Shown one piece after another: positions 19,263 to 27,420 of a DNA stretch of 64,000 bases; the stretch's first letter is position 1; each line of letters starts with the position of its first letter. The translations under genes and the position numbers were made by a program. Source of the stretch: Mesorhizobium sp. ZC-5 (GTDB lineage: Bacteria; Pseudomonadota; Alphaproteobacteria; Rhizobiales; Rhizobiaceae); assembly GCF_025753855.1 (NCBI RefSeq), contig NZ_JAOWPT010000003.1:186001-250000 (forward strand), in the 5' to 3' direction. The notes under the pieces are model-generated. The model did no database searches, was not told the origin of the DNA, and saw nothing but the letters and a program-made list of their open reading frames with translations.

Positions 19263-20042
19263 TCAGGCACCGGCCGCCACTTCGGTCGGCTGCTGGTATT
19301 CCGTCCAGCGGTCGAACTTGGCCTGATAGATGAGGCCGGTCCTGACGAGATCGGGCGACGCCATGGTGAGGATACGCCCGGCAATCTCGGAGGGATGCGG
19401 CAGCGTTTCAGGATCTTCGCCCGGAAAGGCCTGCGCGCGCATGGCGGTGCGGGTGCCACCCGGATCGGCGGCGTTGACGCGCAGCGGTAGGCTTCTGGTT
19501 TCGTCGGCCCAGGAGCGCATCAGCGTCTCCACCGCGGCCTTGGAGGCCGCATACGGCGCCCAGAAGGCCCGCGCCGAATGGGCGGCATTGGAGGAGAGGA
19601 TGATGGCGCGGCCGGCATCCGATAGGCGCAGCAGCGGGTCCACGGAGCGGATCAGCCGCCAGGTGCCGGTGACGTTGACGGCCATCACTCTGTCGAAAAC
19701 CTTGGCCTCGACATGGCCGATCGGTGAAATGACACCAAGCACGCCGGCATTGGCGACCAGGGTGTCCAGCTTGCCCCAGCGCTCGTGGATGGCGCCGCCG
19801 AGCCGGTCGATGCCGGCCATGTCGGTGAGATCGAGCGGCACCAGCGTCGCCTCGCCCTTGCCGGTCTTCTGGCGCTCCGCCTTGATCTCGTCGTCGAGCT
19901 CCTCCAGCCCGCCGACGGTGCGGGCGACCGCGATGACATGCGCGCCCGCCGCCGCCATCTGTTTGGCGATGTGGTAGCCAATGCCGCGCGAGGCGCCAGT
20001 GACAAGCGCGATGCGGCCGGTGAGGTCGGGGGCAGGGGTCAT
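19263..20042 (-). CDS. Short-chain dehydrogenase/reductase
   Basis: A 259-aa NAD(P)-dependent SDR. It has the nucleotide motif TGASRGIG at about residues 14-21, NAG in VANAGVLG, the catalytic Ser region IILSSNAAHSA and YAASK. In Rhizobiales an SDR commonly follows purF, and this gene lies on the same strand just past the DoxX gene and purF. I chose the ATG at 20042 (MTPAPDLTGR) because upstream ATGs add residues with no family match. The substrate is unknown. Confidence 0.88.
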   Translation of the reverse strand: MTPAPDLTGRIALVTGASRGIGYHIAKQMAAAGAHVIAVARTVGGLEELDDEIKAERQKTGKGEATLVPLDLTDMAGIDRLGGAIHERWGKLDTLVANAGVLGVISPIGHVEAKVFDRVMAVNVTGTWRLIRSVDPLLRLSDAGRAIILSSNAAHSARAFWAPYAASKAAVETLMRSWADETRSLPLRVNAADPGGTRTAMRAQAFPGEDPETLPHPSEIAGRILTMASPDLVRTGLIYQAKFDRWTEYQQPTEVAAGA

Positions 20043-20232
20043 TGCGGGCATCCAGTCGCTGCAGGGGTCGTTGGCGGCACCAGATAGGACGAATTCGCGG
20101 TGGACGAAACCCTCTAACACCCGGATTGCGATGGACACCCGCCGGAGAGTGCGGGAATTTCCGCTGGGGAATGTCGGGAGGCATGCTGCCCAGCGTCCCG
20201 GGCGGGGAACGCCAAATCATGGGAGATGTTCT

Positions 20233-20631
20233 ATGAGAACCGCCGCAATCCTCCTTGCAAGGCTGATCTTCGCTGCCGCCTTCGCATTGGCCGCCGTCTT
20301 CAAATTCGCCGGGATGGCGGACACGGCCGGTTACATCGCCTCGATAGGCTTTCCGTTTCCGCTGCTTTTCGCCTGGCTCGCCGCCTTCTTCGAAGTCGCG
20401 CTGGTGCTGGCGTTTCTCACCGGCGCCTTCTTCACCGAAGCCGCGCTTCTGGCTGCGGTCTATGTGGTCTTCCTCGCCTTCGCCTTCCACGGCCCGTCAC
20501 TGTGGGCGGCCAACCAGGCCGAGTTCGGCTTCTTCATCAACCACTTCACCTTTCTCGCCGGACTTCTCTACGCGGCGGTGCACGGGCCGGGCGAGAAGCT
20601 GGCGATGCGCCAGGGTTTTATCTGGAAGTGA
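20233..20631 (+). CDS. DoxX-like small membrane protein
   Basis: A 132-aa protein with four hydrophobic helices: ILLARLIFAAAFALAAVFKF, FPLLFAWLAAFFEVALVLAFL, ALLAAVYVVFLAFAF and a last helix near FLAGLLYAAV. ARLIFAAAFALAAVFKFAG is the DoxX-type first helix. Such proteins are linked to redox or thiol stress in a few bacteria, but the role here is unknown. GGGAGATG sits upstream of the ATG. It runs opposite to its neighbours (SDR and purF), so it looks inserted in the purF-SDR junction. Confidence 0.8.
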   Translation: MRTAAILLARLIFAAAFALAAVFKFAGMADTAGYIASIGFPFPLLFAWLAAFFEVALVLAFLTGAFFTEAALLAAVYVVFLAFAFHGPSLWAANQAEFGFFINHFTFLAGLLYAAVHGPGEKLAMRQGFIWK

Positions 20632-20640
20632 AATTTGATC

Positions 20641-20780
20641 GTGCGTCCTTCGAGGCTCGCTGCGCTCGCACCTCAGGATGAGGGCGGTTTGCGCCTGCCT
20701 CCCTCATCCTGAGGTGCGAGCCGGGTTCAACGGACAACAGGCTGGCGCGAGGATATGCGGGCGAGCCTCGAAGGACGCAC
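20641..20780. repeat. Nested palindromic intergenic element (Rhizobiales RIME-like)
   Basis: The outer arms, GTGCGTCCTTCGAGGCTCGC at 20641-20660 and its exact complement at 20761-20780, are 20 bp each. Inner arms at 20665-20684 and 20701-20720 are also a perfect 20-bp inverted repeat (CTCGCACCTCAGGATGAGGG). The 140-base unit fills the gap between the convergent DoxX and purF genes. Such mosaic elements are common in Rhizobiales genomes and may act as terminators or be remnants of non-autonomous elements. Confidence 0.85.
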
Positions 20781-20790
20781 CTGAAACCTT

Positions 20791-22293
20791 TTACTGCCCG
20801 CCGGTGGCCAGAAGCGACAGGGTGCGGACATTGTCGGCGCCTTCGTGGTCGAGCAGGCGGGTCGGGTACTGGTCGGTGAAGCAGGCGTCGCAGAACTGGG
20901 GCTGTTCGTTGTCGCGGCCCGTCTCGCCGACGGCGCGGTAGAGCCCGTCGATGGTGAGGAAGCCGAGTGAATCGACGCGGATGAAGTCGGCCATCTCCTC
21001 GATCGACATGCGCGAGGCCAAGAGCTTGGCCTTCTCCGGCGTGTCGACGCCGTAGAAGCAGGAAGCGCGGGTCGGCGGCGAGGCGATGCGCATGTGCACC
21101 TCCTTGGCGCCGGCGTCGCGCACCATCTGCACGATCTTCTGGCTGGTGGTGCCGCGCACGATGGAATCGTCGACCAGCACGACGCGCTTGCCCTCGATCA
21201 TGCGGCGGTTGGCGTTGTGCTTCAGCTTGACGCCCATGTGGCGGATGGAATCGCCAGGCGAAATGAAGGTGCGCCCGACATAATGGTTGCGGATGATGCC
21301 GAGCTCGAACGGGATGCCCGCCTGCTGCGAAAAACCGATCGCGGCGGGGGTTCCGGAATCGGGCACCGGCACCACAATGTCGGCCTCGACCGGGCTTTCG
21401 ATGGCAAGCTCGGCGCCGATGCGCTTGCGCACGTCGTAGACGTTGCGGCCTTCGACCGAGGAGTCGGGACGGGCGAAATAGACATATTCGAAGATGCAGA
21501 AGCGGGTCTTCTGTGGCTCGAAGGGGAAATGGCTCTCGATGCCCTTCGAAGTTACCACGACCATTTCGCCGGGCTTCAAATCGCGGACAAATCTCGCACC
21601 TATGATATCCAAAGCGCAGGTCTCCGAGGCGAGGATCCAGGAGCCGTCGAGATCGCCGAGCACCAGCGGACGGATGCCGAGCGGGTCGCGAACGCCAATC
21701 ATCTTCTTGGAGGTCAGCGCGACCAGCGAGAAGGCGCCTTCGAGCTGGCGGATCGCCTCGATGAAGCGCGAATTGATGTCGCGTTCCTTGCTGGTGGCGA
21801 CAAGGTGCAGGATGGTTTCGGTGTCGGAGGTCGACGAGAAGATCGAGCCCTGCTTCTGCAAGGTGCGCTGCACGGTGAGTGCGTTGGTGATGTTGCCGTT
21901 GTGAGCGATCGCCAGGCCGCCGGTGGAAAGCTCGGCGAAGAAGGGCTGCACGTTGCGCAGGCCGGCGCCGCCGGTGGTGGCGTAGCGCGTGTGGCCGATG
22001 GCGCGGGTGCCTTGCAGCCGGTCGATGACCGCCTGCTTGGTGAACGTGTCGCCGATCAGGCCGACATGGCGTTCGACATGAAACTGGGTGCCGTCATAGG
22101 AGACGATGCCGGCGGCCTCCTGGCCGCGGTGCTGCAGGGCGTGCAGCCCCAGCGTGACGATCGCCGCCGCGTCCTGGCGGCCAAAAATGCCGAACACGCC
22201 GCATTCGTCGTGAAAATGATCGTCGGCCTCGGCGGAGAGGGAATTGTCTGCGTCAACCATTGGGTCACGAGTCTCGTGTCGGAAAACCGTCAT
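20791..22293 (-). CDS. purF: Amidophosphoribosyltransferase
   Basis: Catalyses the first committed step of purine synthesis, PRPP plus glutamine to phosphoribosylamine. It is 500 aa from 22293. The Ntn-type glutaminase domain has its nucleophile Cys in DECGVFGIFG after a propeptide. RAIGHTRYATTGG and AHNGNITN follow, and the PRPP loop VVLVDDSIVRGTTS lies in the C-terminal domain. C-terminal cysteines (QFCDACF) match the Fe-S type. ATGs at 22326, 22293 and 22260 are possible and none has a strong ribosome site. In this order purF normally follows cvpA, but here 2.5 kb of other genes separates them. Confidence 0.95.
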   Translation of the reverse strand: MTVFRHETRDPMVDADNSLSAEADDHFHDECGVFGIFGRQDAAAIVTLGLHALQHRGQEAAGIVSYDGTQFHVERHVGLIGDTFTKQAVIDRLQGTRAIGHTRYATTGGAGLRNVQPFFAELSTGGLAIAHNGNITNALTVQRTLQKQGSIFSSTSDTETILHLVATSKERDINSRFIEAIRQLEGAFSLVALTSKKMIGVRDPLGIRPLVLGDLDGSWILASETCALDIIGARFVRDLKPGEMVVVTSKGIESHFPFEPQKTRFCIFEYVYFARPDSSVEGRNVYDVRKRIGAELAIESPVEADIVVPVPDSGTPAAIGFSQQAGIPFELGIIRNHYVGRTFISPGDSIRHMGVKLKHNANRRMIEGKRVVLVDDSIVRGTTSQKIVQMVRDAGAKEVHMRIASPPTRASCFYGVDTPEKAKLLASRMSIEEMADFIRVDSLGFLTIDGLYRAVGETGRDNEQPQFCDACFTDQYPTRLLDHEGADNVRTLSLLATGGQ

Positions 22294-22365
22294 ATAGGGC
22301 AACAGGGCCGCCAATGCCACCGGCAAATCGAGGGCGACGTATCACCGGAGCGGCGGCAGATCGAC

Positions 22366-22791
22366 CTACTTCAAGCCTGCTGCCTTGCGCAGTGCATCAT
22401 TCATGCGTGTCTGCCAGCCGTCGCCGTCCGCTTTGAATCGCTCGACAATATCGGGATCGAGGCGCAACATCACAGATTGCTTGGGATTTGCGGAACGCGG
22501 GCGTCCGATGCGCCTGGCAAGCGCACGGTTCGGCTGTGCATCCGGATCGGTTCGCGCCGCTGCGGTGATGGCCGCGTCCTCTTCCGGCGTTATCGCTTCC
22601 GCGGCAGCCTTGGCTCGATCGAGAAGAGTTTTTCGAGACAGGTTTCTTTGTTCGCTATCTCTCATCGAAACGAGTGCAGCCCTCAAGGATTGCCTCCCGG
22701 TATCCTTGTCACCGACCGGCGGCCGTGGCCGTTCCCCGAAAACGCGCGCTGCCGCAATCTGTTCAGTACCCTTTTTCGATGTATTCGACAT
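22366..22791 (-). CDS. brnA: BrnA-type antitoxin
   Basis: A 141-aa protein ending in a ribbon-helix-helix-type segment, RPRSANPKQSVMLRLDPDIVERFKADGDGWQTRMNDAL, which in BrnA proteins binds DNA and represses the operon. The basic N-terminal half is longer than usual for BrnA (about 90-110 aa) and has no motif I recognise. It overlaps the end of brnT by 29 bases, so the pair is translationally coupled, toxin first. BrnA neutralises BrnT by direct binding in characterised systems. Confidence 0.85.
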   Translation of the reverse strand: MSNTSKKGTEQIAAARVFGERPRPPVGDKDTGRQSLRAALVSMRDSEQRNLSRKTLLDRAKAAAEAITPEEDAAITAAARTDPDAQPNRALARRIGRPRSANPKQSVMLRLDPDIVERFKADGDGWQTRMNDALRKAAGLK

Positions 22792-23044
22792 ATCCTTTGC
22801 TTTCTTCCTTGGTGGCGCGGCGCAACGAGATCACGCGGACACTTTCATCTCGCATAGTGAAGACGAGATAGTGGATCTTGTTGCCAATGAAGCCGATGCC
22901 GACGAGCCGTTCTTCGCCATAGTCTTCGCTGTCGTCGACAAAAATCAGTGCCTCATCGAACTCGAAGCGCTTCGCGTCATCAAGGCCGATACCGTGCTTG
23001 CGCCGGTTCTTTTTCGACTTGTTATCATCCCACTCGAGCTTCAT
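22763..23044 (-). CDS. brnT: BrnT-type ribonuclease toxin
   Basis: A 93-aa RelE-fold toxin. The N-terminal block MKLEWDDNKSKKNRRKHGI is the hallmark of BrnT (xxxEWDxxKxxxNxxKHG). It is followed by DDSEDYGEERLVGIGFI and the C-terminal VRVISLRRATKEE with the family Arg residues. BrnT cleaves RNA and stalls growth when free of BrnA. The gene precedes brnA and has a good promoter match just upstream. The module sits between purF and its usual partner cvpA. Confidence 0.9.
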   Translation of the reverse strand: MKLEWDDNKSKKNRRKHGIGLDDAKRFEFDEALIFVDDSEDYGEERLVGIGFIGNKIHYLVFTMRDESVRVISLRRATKEESKGYVEYIEKGY

Positions 23045-23067
23045 CCCACCAGCCCGATTTCCTTTTC

Positions 23068-23096
23068 TGTATAGACGAAAAGTATGAGGACTACAA
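23068..23096 (-). promoter_or_regulatory. Predicted sigma70-type promoter of brnTA
   Basis: Read on the minus strand, TTGTAG (23091-23096) and TATACA (23068-23073) are separated by 17 bases. The -10 box lies 24 bases upstream of the brnT start. The surrounding DNA is AT-rich, unlike its neighbourhood. BrnA would be expected to bind here. Confidence 0.55.
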
Positions 23097-23219
23097 GAGT
23101 TTCCGTATATACAAAAATAGACCGCATTGCCGGTGAGCGCCGCTGCCCATCACATACGGTCCGTCGTGGCCGAGAGAATGATGCCGTCCTACCCCCCCGT
23201 TTTCAACGGAAATTCGCGC

Positions 23220-23627
23220 CTATCCGGCCACCTGGATTGCCACCGGCAGGCCCCGGCGGAGAGAATTGGCGACGGTGCTGATGGCCTGGGCTCGATCGAT
23301 GACCGTTTGCGGATCCGATCCGTCGAGGGTCTCGCAGGAAACCGACATGGTCGCGCCTGTCGCCAGCAGCGGATCGCCTTCCAGTTCCAGCGTCACGCTG
23401 ACCGCGACTCTGCCGAGGCCGATGCCCATCCCGGCGGCGGCATAGCGCAGGTCGTTGCAGAAGCAGCCGCCGATGGAGAGAGCCAGAAGCTGGCCGCCGT
23501 TGAAGCCGAGACCCTGGCCGCCGGCCTTGCCTTCGGGCCGGTCGACGACCAGCGTGTGTCCGCCGGCCCATCCCATGGCGGCTTGCGTGCCCTCGACATT
23601 GCGCAGTTCGACGGTCATCGACGGCAT
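23220..23627 (-). CDS. OsmC family protein
   Basis: A 135-aa OsmC-fold protein. The first conserved Cys is in LSIGGCFCNDLRYAAAGMG, here CFC with two cysteines. The second is in MSVSCETLDG, earlier and in a different context than in Ohr. GFNGGQLLALSIGGC is the usual helix entry. A peroxidase role is possible but uncertain. GGAA six bases before the ATG at 23627 supports this start; 23618 is an alternative. It is unrelated in context to the other OsmC gene at 16855 and clearly a different subgroup. Confidence 0.83.
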   Translation of the reverse strand: MPSMTVELRNVEGTQAAMGWAGGHTLVVDRPEGKAGGQGLGFNGGQLLALSIGGCFCNDLRYAAAGMGIGLGRVAVSVTLELEGDPLLATGATMSVSCETLDGSDPQTVIDRAQAISTVANSLRRGLPVAIQVAG

Positions 23628-23727
23628 GCGGGATTCCTGTCACCAGAATGGAAGCGCTGGAAATTAAGCACAGACGCGCACGCCGGCAAAGGGCAGGGGA
23701 TTGCGTATGGAAATTTCGAAGCGCTTG

Positions 23728-23776
23728 CCTAGGTATACCCCCACCCCTAACCCCTCCCCACAAGGGGGAGGGAGAC
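23728..23776. repeat. C-rich palindromic intergenic repeat
   Basis: A run beginning GGTATACCCCCACCCCTAAC leads into a hairpin: CCCTCCCC at 23752-23759 pairs with GGGGAGGG at 23765-23772, loop ACAAG. The same type of CCCCTCCCCACAAGGGGGAGG unit is widespread between genes of Rhizobiales. It lies between two minus-strand genes (DUF1993 and OsmC) and could terminate or process the upstream transcript. Confidence 0.65.
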
Positions 23777-23816
23777 TTTGCGCGTGCATCCTGCACCAAC
23801 CAGTGAAGGCAGGCCC

Positions 23817-24323
23817 TCAGCTCCTTCCGAGATAATCCAGCTTGCCGACCGGAACGCCCTTGTGCCTCAGGATGTCGTAGGCAGTGGTGACGTGGAAGAA
23901 GAAATTGGGCAGCGCGAAGGTGAGCAGGTAATCGGGCGCGGTGAAAGTTTTGGTCAGGCTGCCGAATTTCAGCACCACTTCGGCCGCTTCGCGGCCTTCC
24001 ATCGCGGTGGAAGGCACTTTTTCCAGGAATGCGACGGTCGCCGCGATGCGCGCCTGCAACTCGTCGAAGCTCGTTTCGGTATCCGCCATCGAAACGTTCT
24101 CGACCTGGGCGACGCGGATGGCGGTGAATTTGGCCGTATCGCTGGCGCGCTGGATCTGGCCGGTGAGCGGCGCCATGTCGGGATAAAGCCGCGCTTCCAG
24201 CAATTCGCTGTGCGGGATCTTGTTCTCGTCGGCGAAGGCGCGGCCTTTTTCCAGGATTTCCGACAGATTGCGAAATGCGCGGATGAATACCGGCACGCTG
24301 ACGTCATAAAGCGACAGGGACAT
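23817..24323 (-). CDS. DUF1993 family protein
   Basis: A 168-aa protein that fits the DUF1993 family (DinB-like four-helix fold): it starts MSLSLYDVSVPVFIRAFRNL and ends FFFHVTTAYDILRHKGVPVGK, with LPNFFFHVTTAY as the best conserved block. The function is unknown. AAGGAA five bases before the ATG supports the start. It is divergent from the GFA gene. This gene belongs to the 2.5-kb accessory block that separates purF from cvpA. Confidence 0.85.
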   Translation of the reverse strand: MSLSLYDVSVPVFIRAFRNLSEILEKGRAFADENKIPHSELLEARLYPDMAPLTGQIQRASDTAKFTAIRVAQVENVSMADTETSFDELQARIAATVAFLEKVPSTAMEGREAAEVVLKFGSLTKTFTAPDYLLTFALPNFFFHVTTAYDILRHKGVPVGKLDYLGRS

Positions 24324-24440
24324 GGAGTTTCCTTGGTTTCGTTTCCTGGTTGGCGGATGTTCGGCTGAAGTTGCCTGCGATCCCCTTGCGATCCTTAGCT
24401 AGGAAGGACTAACTCGAAACGCGAGAGCAAGGAGGCGGAT

Positions 24441-24815
24441 TTGACGAGAATTGCGACATGCGCTTGCGGAAATCTTCGCGTGACCTGTTCCGGCGAGCCG
24501 GCCAAGGTATCGCTGTGCCATTGCCTCGCCTGCCAGAAACGGACCGGCAGCACCTACGGCATCGCCGCATTCTTCAAGAGGCAGGACGTGCGGGTGGACG
24601 GGCCCAGCAAATCTTACGAGCGCCAGTCCGACCGGGGTTTTCCGGTGTGGCTTCACTTCTGTCCGGACTGCGGCTCGACAGTGTTCTGGGAACCGCAGCG
24701 CAAGCCTGACGCCATCGCGGTCGGTGTCGGTTCGTTCGCCGACCCGACGTTTCCGGCGCCGACACAATCCGTTTATGGCGAACACCGGCATGCCTGGGTC
24801 AGCGACCCCGGCTGA
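24441..24815 (+). CDS. GFA (glutathione-dependent formaldehyde-activating enzyme-like) zinc protein
   Basis: A 124-aa protein with the GFA zinc sites: CACG and SLCHCLACQKRTGS near the N-terminus and HFCPDCGSTVFWE near residue 75. Families with this fold include the Gfa enzyme, but most small members have no proven activity. The start is TTG at 24441: AAGGAGG lies five bases upstream and no in-frame ATG fits. It faces away from DUF1993 and ends 25 bases before the convergent cvpA. Confidence 0.85.
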   Translation: MTRIATCACGNLRVTCSGEPAKVSLCHCLACQKRTGSTYGIAAFFKRQDVRVDGPSKSYERQSDRGFPVWLHFCPDCGSTVFWEPQRKPDAIAVGVGSFADPTFPAPTQSVYGEHRHAWVSDPG

Positions 24816-24840
24816 GGCAGGATTTCCGGCGAAGCCAGAA

Positions 24841-25536
24841 TCAGTTGGCCGGGGGCGCTTCCTCGGCCGGCGGTTCGGCAGGCGCATCGGCCGGCGGTTC
24901 GGCAGGCGCATCGGCCGGTGGTTCGGCGGGCGCATCAGCCGGCGCTTCGGCGGGCGGAGTGCCGCCGCCCTCGGCGGGTGGGGTGGCCGCGCCGCCCTCG
25001 GGAGCCGCCTCCGGCGCCGCATCGCCGCCTGGCTGAAGCTGCTTCAGGATCGAATTTTCCGGATCGTCGGGCAGGAGTGCCTGCAGGCGGCTGCCGATGT
25101 CTTCAAGCAGCGGCCGCGACTTCGCTTCGGCGATCCATGCCGGCGGGTTGGTGCCGATCAGCCAGGTGAAGAACAGCAGGCCGACGGCGACAACCAGGAT
25201 GCCGCGCGCGGCGCCGTAGAGAAAGCCGAGTGTCCGGTCGAGCGCGCCGACTCTGGAGTCGATGATGAAATCGGCGATCTTCATTGTGATGACGGTCACC
25301 ACGATCAGCGCGATGATGAAAACGATGCCGGCCGACGCCGCCATGGCGAGCTGCTCGTTGTCGAGATAGGGCTGCACGTAGGGCAGAACCGCCGGATAGA
25401 AGAAGAACGCCGCCGCCGCCGCCGCCACCCAGGAGGCGATCGACAGGATTTCGCGGGAAAAGCCGCGCACCATGGCGAGCATTGCGGAAACCAGAGTGAA
25501 GCCGACGAGAATTCCGTCAAGCAGCGTAATCGGCAT
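24841..25536 (-). CDS. cvpA: CvpA family membrane protein with Ala/Pro/Glu repeat tail
   Basis: A 231-aa inner-membrane protein with four hydrophobic helices in the first 125 residues (LLDGILVGFTLVSAMLAM ... RGFSREILSIASW is the CvpA signature). CvpA is linked to colicin V export and envelope homeostasis, and its place beside purF is conserved in many bacteria. The last 60 residues are a low-complexity tail with a repeated DAPAEPPA unit, encoded by about four tandem 24-base units. The tail is presumably unstructured. cvpA ends 2.5 kb from purF here. Confidence 0.9.
   Translation of the reverse strand: MPITLLDGILVGFTLVSAMLAMVRGFSREILSIASWVAAAAAAFFFYPAVLPYVQPYLDNEQLAMAASAGIVFIIALIVVTVITMKIADFIIDSRVGALDRTLGFLYGAARGILVVAVGLLFFTWLIGTNPPAWIAEAKSRPLLEDIGSRLQALLPDDPENSILKQLQPGGDAAPEAAPEGGAATPPAEGGGTPPAEAPADAPAEPPADAPAEPPADAPAEPPAEEAPPAN
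24867..24955. repeat. 24-bp tandem repeat inside cvpA
   Basis: Units start at 24867, 24891, 24915 and 24939. The first two are identical and the later ones diverge by a few bases; the last is partial. On the minus strand they encode the repeated PADAPAEP octapeptide of the CvpA tail. In-frame unit length allows copy-number change without frameshift. Confidence 0.85.
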
Positions 25537-25588
25537 GTCGTTCCCACTCCATCATGGCGGACTTTCCGCCGCCTGACCCCGTGCCCGG

Positions 25589-26986
25589 TCAGTCTTCCTC
25601 ACGCCGCCTGAGCGAACCTGCGATGCGCACCACCAGATCGGTGAGCGTCGCGGGCTGGAATGAACCGGCACCAATTCCCCCTGCCAGTTCCTCGCTGCCC
25701 CGCGGCAACACCGCCTGTCCGAATCCCAGCTTTTCGGCTTCCTTGAGGCGCTGTTGCGCGTGCGCGACAGGCCTGACGGCGCCCGAAAGGCTGATTTCGC
25801 CGAAATAGACGCAATCGGCGGGAAGGGCAAGACCGGTGAGTGAGGAGACGAGCGCGGCGGCAACCGCGAGGTCGGCGGCCGGCTCGGAAATGCGGTAGCC
25901 GCCGGCGACGTTGAGATAGACATCATGGGTGGCGAAGCGCACCCCGCAATGCGCCTCGAGCACGGCGAGGATCATGGCGAGCCGCGGGCTGTCCCAGCCG
26001 ACCACGGCGCGGCGCGGCGTGCCGAGCGGCGAGGGGGCCACCAGCGCCTGGATCTCGACCAGCACCGGCCTGGTACCCTCCATGCCGGCGAAGACTGCGG
26101 CGCCCGGCGATTTGGCATGGCGCTCGCCGAGGAACAGTTCCGATGGATTGGAAACCTCGCGCAAGCCCTTGTCCGACATCTCGAAAACGCCGATCTCGTC
26201 GGTCGGGCCGAATCGGTTTTTGACGGTGCGCAGGATGCGGTAATGGTGACCGCCTTCGCCTTCGAAATAGAGCACGGCATCGACCATGTGCTCGACGACG
26301 CGGGGGCCGGCGATCTGGCCTTCCTTGGTGACGTGGCCGACCAGTACGACGGCGGCGCCCGTCGACTTGGCGTAACGGATGACGGCCTGTGCCGCTGCAC
26401 GCACCTGGGTGACGGTGCCGGGAGCCGAATCGGCCATGTCGGTCCACAGGGTCTGGATCGAATCGAGGATGATCAAGTCCGGACGCCTGCCTTCCGCGAT
26501 CGTGGCAAGGATGTCCTCGACATTGGTTTCGGCGGCGAGTTCGACCGCCGATTCGGCAACGCCGAGCCGTTGCGCCCGCAGCCTGATCTGGGCGACGGCC
26601 TCCTCGCCCGAGACGTAGACGATGCGATGGCCGCGCGAGGCGAGCGCGGCAGCGGCCTGCGTCAGAAGCGTCGACTTGCCGATGCCGGGATCGCCGCCGA
26701 TCAACACCGCCGAGCCGCGCACGAAACCGCCGCCGGTGGCGCGGTCGAGCTCACCGATGCCCGACGCGATGCGCGGTGCGTCCTCGATGTCGCCGGAGAG
26801 CGTGGTCAGCGCGACCGGGCGGCCTTTGCGCGCGTTGCGCGTCGATTGCGGGCCGCTGCCGATGCCGCCGGAGGTGCCTTCCTCGACCAGCGTGTTCCAC
26901 TCGCCGCAGGCGTCGCATTTTCCCGCCCAGCGCGTGTGAACCGTGCCGCAATTCTGGCAGATGAACTGGATACGGGTTTTGGCCAT
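25589..26986 (-). CDS. radA: DNA repair protein RadA
   Basis: A 465-aa RecA-like ATPase that promotes branch migration during recombinational repair. The N-terminal zinc finger (CQNCG ... CDACGEW) is followed by Walker A GGDPGIGKST, the RadA-specific KNRFG motif and a C-terminal Lon-protease-like domain. The ATG at 26986 (MAKTRIQFICQ) is certain from the zinc-finger position. Its first base is shared with the stop codon of the upstream PemK-like gene (TGATG), so radA may be co-translated with a toxin-antitoxin pair. cvpA follows 52 bases downstream. Confidence 0.95.
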   Translation of the reverse strand: MAKTRIQFICQNCGTVHTRWAGKCDACGEWNTLVEEGTSGGIGSGPQSTRNARKGRPVALTTLSGDIEDAPRIASGIGELDRATGGGFVRGSAVLIGGDPGIGKSTLLTQAAAALASRGHRIVYVSGEEAVAQIRLRAQRLGVAESAVELAAETNVEDILATIAEGRRPDLIILDSIQTLWTDMADSAPGTVTQVRAAAQAVIRYAKSTGAAVVLVGHVTKEGQIAGPRVVEHMVDAVLYFEGEGGHHYRILRTVKNRFGPTDEIGVFEMSDKGLREVSNPSELFLGERHAKSPGAAVFAGMEGTRPVLVEIQALVAPSPLGTPRRAVVGWDSPRLAMILAVLEAHCGVRFATHDVYLNVAGGYRISEPAADLAVAAALVSSLTGLALPADCVYFGEISLSGAVRPVAHAQQRLKEAEKLGFGQAVLPRGSEELAGGIGAGSFQPATLTDLVVRIAGSLRRREED

Positions 26987-27420
26987 CAGTCGGTCCTGGG
27001 AACGAGGCGAGTTGTCCGGTCGCGGACGCCGCGCAGGAATTCCGCGCGGATCGCATAAAAAAAGGACCTGGGCAGCAGGCCATACGCAATGGTCGAAAGG
27101 TCGCCGTTTATCCGGGGCCGCAAGTCCGGCCCAGGCCAACTGAAAAGGTTTGCTTCCGTAAGAATGACCCACGATCGTTCTGAATCGAGACGAAGTCGCC
27201 GTTTGATCGGTTCGGGTATCTCCAATGCCGCTTGTTCTTTGGGCGGAGGGCTGTGGGTAATCGGCAGAACGACAATATTCTGGCCGGGCAAGGCAAGCAC
27301 AACCGCACACGGACGGTCTTTCACGCCTTCCTCGTGGCCCCTGTCATGTTCCGACCGCCATAAATAGCTGTAGCGGATGACAAGGCCAGGTACCGGCTCC
27401 GGCCAAGACGATGAGATCAA
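26986..27420 (-). CDS. PemK/MazF-like toxin family protein
   Basis: A 144-aa protein resembling a PemK-type growth-inhibitor family of alphaproteobacteria. Key blocks are PVPGLVIRYSYLW, KDRPCAVVLALPG, VVLPITHSPPP, SWVILTEANLFSWPGPDLRP and a C-terminal YGLLPRSFFYAIR. The PCAVVL...VLPITH strands match the MazF/PemK barrel. The RNase activity is inferred. Its ATG overlaps the antitoxin stop (ATGA) and its stop overlaps the radA start. The family assignment rests on pattern only. Confidence 0.72.
   Translation of the reverse strand: MISSSWPEPVPGLVIRYSYLWRSEHDRGHEEGVKDRPCAVVLALPGQNIVVLPITHSPPPKEQAALEIPEPIKRRLRLDSERSWVILTEANLFSWPGPDLRPRINGDLSTIAYGLLPRSFFYAIRAEFLRGVRDRTTRLVPRTD

Noticed and set aside
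16855-23627. The two OsmC genes as a recent duplication
   Set aside because: Their cysteine contexts (LVACAGV and ERYCVVF versus GGCFCND and VSCETL) and lengths differ, so they belong to different subgroups.
25925-27058. Long plus-strand frame opposite radA
   Set aside because: Antisense shadow of radA and the TA toxin with no family resemblance or ribosome site.
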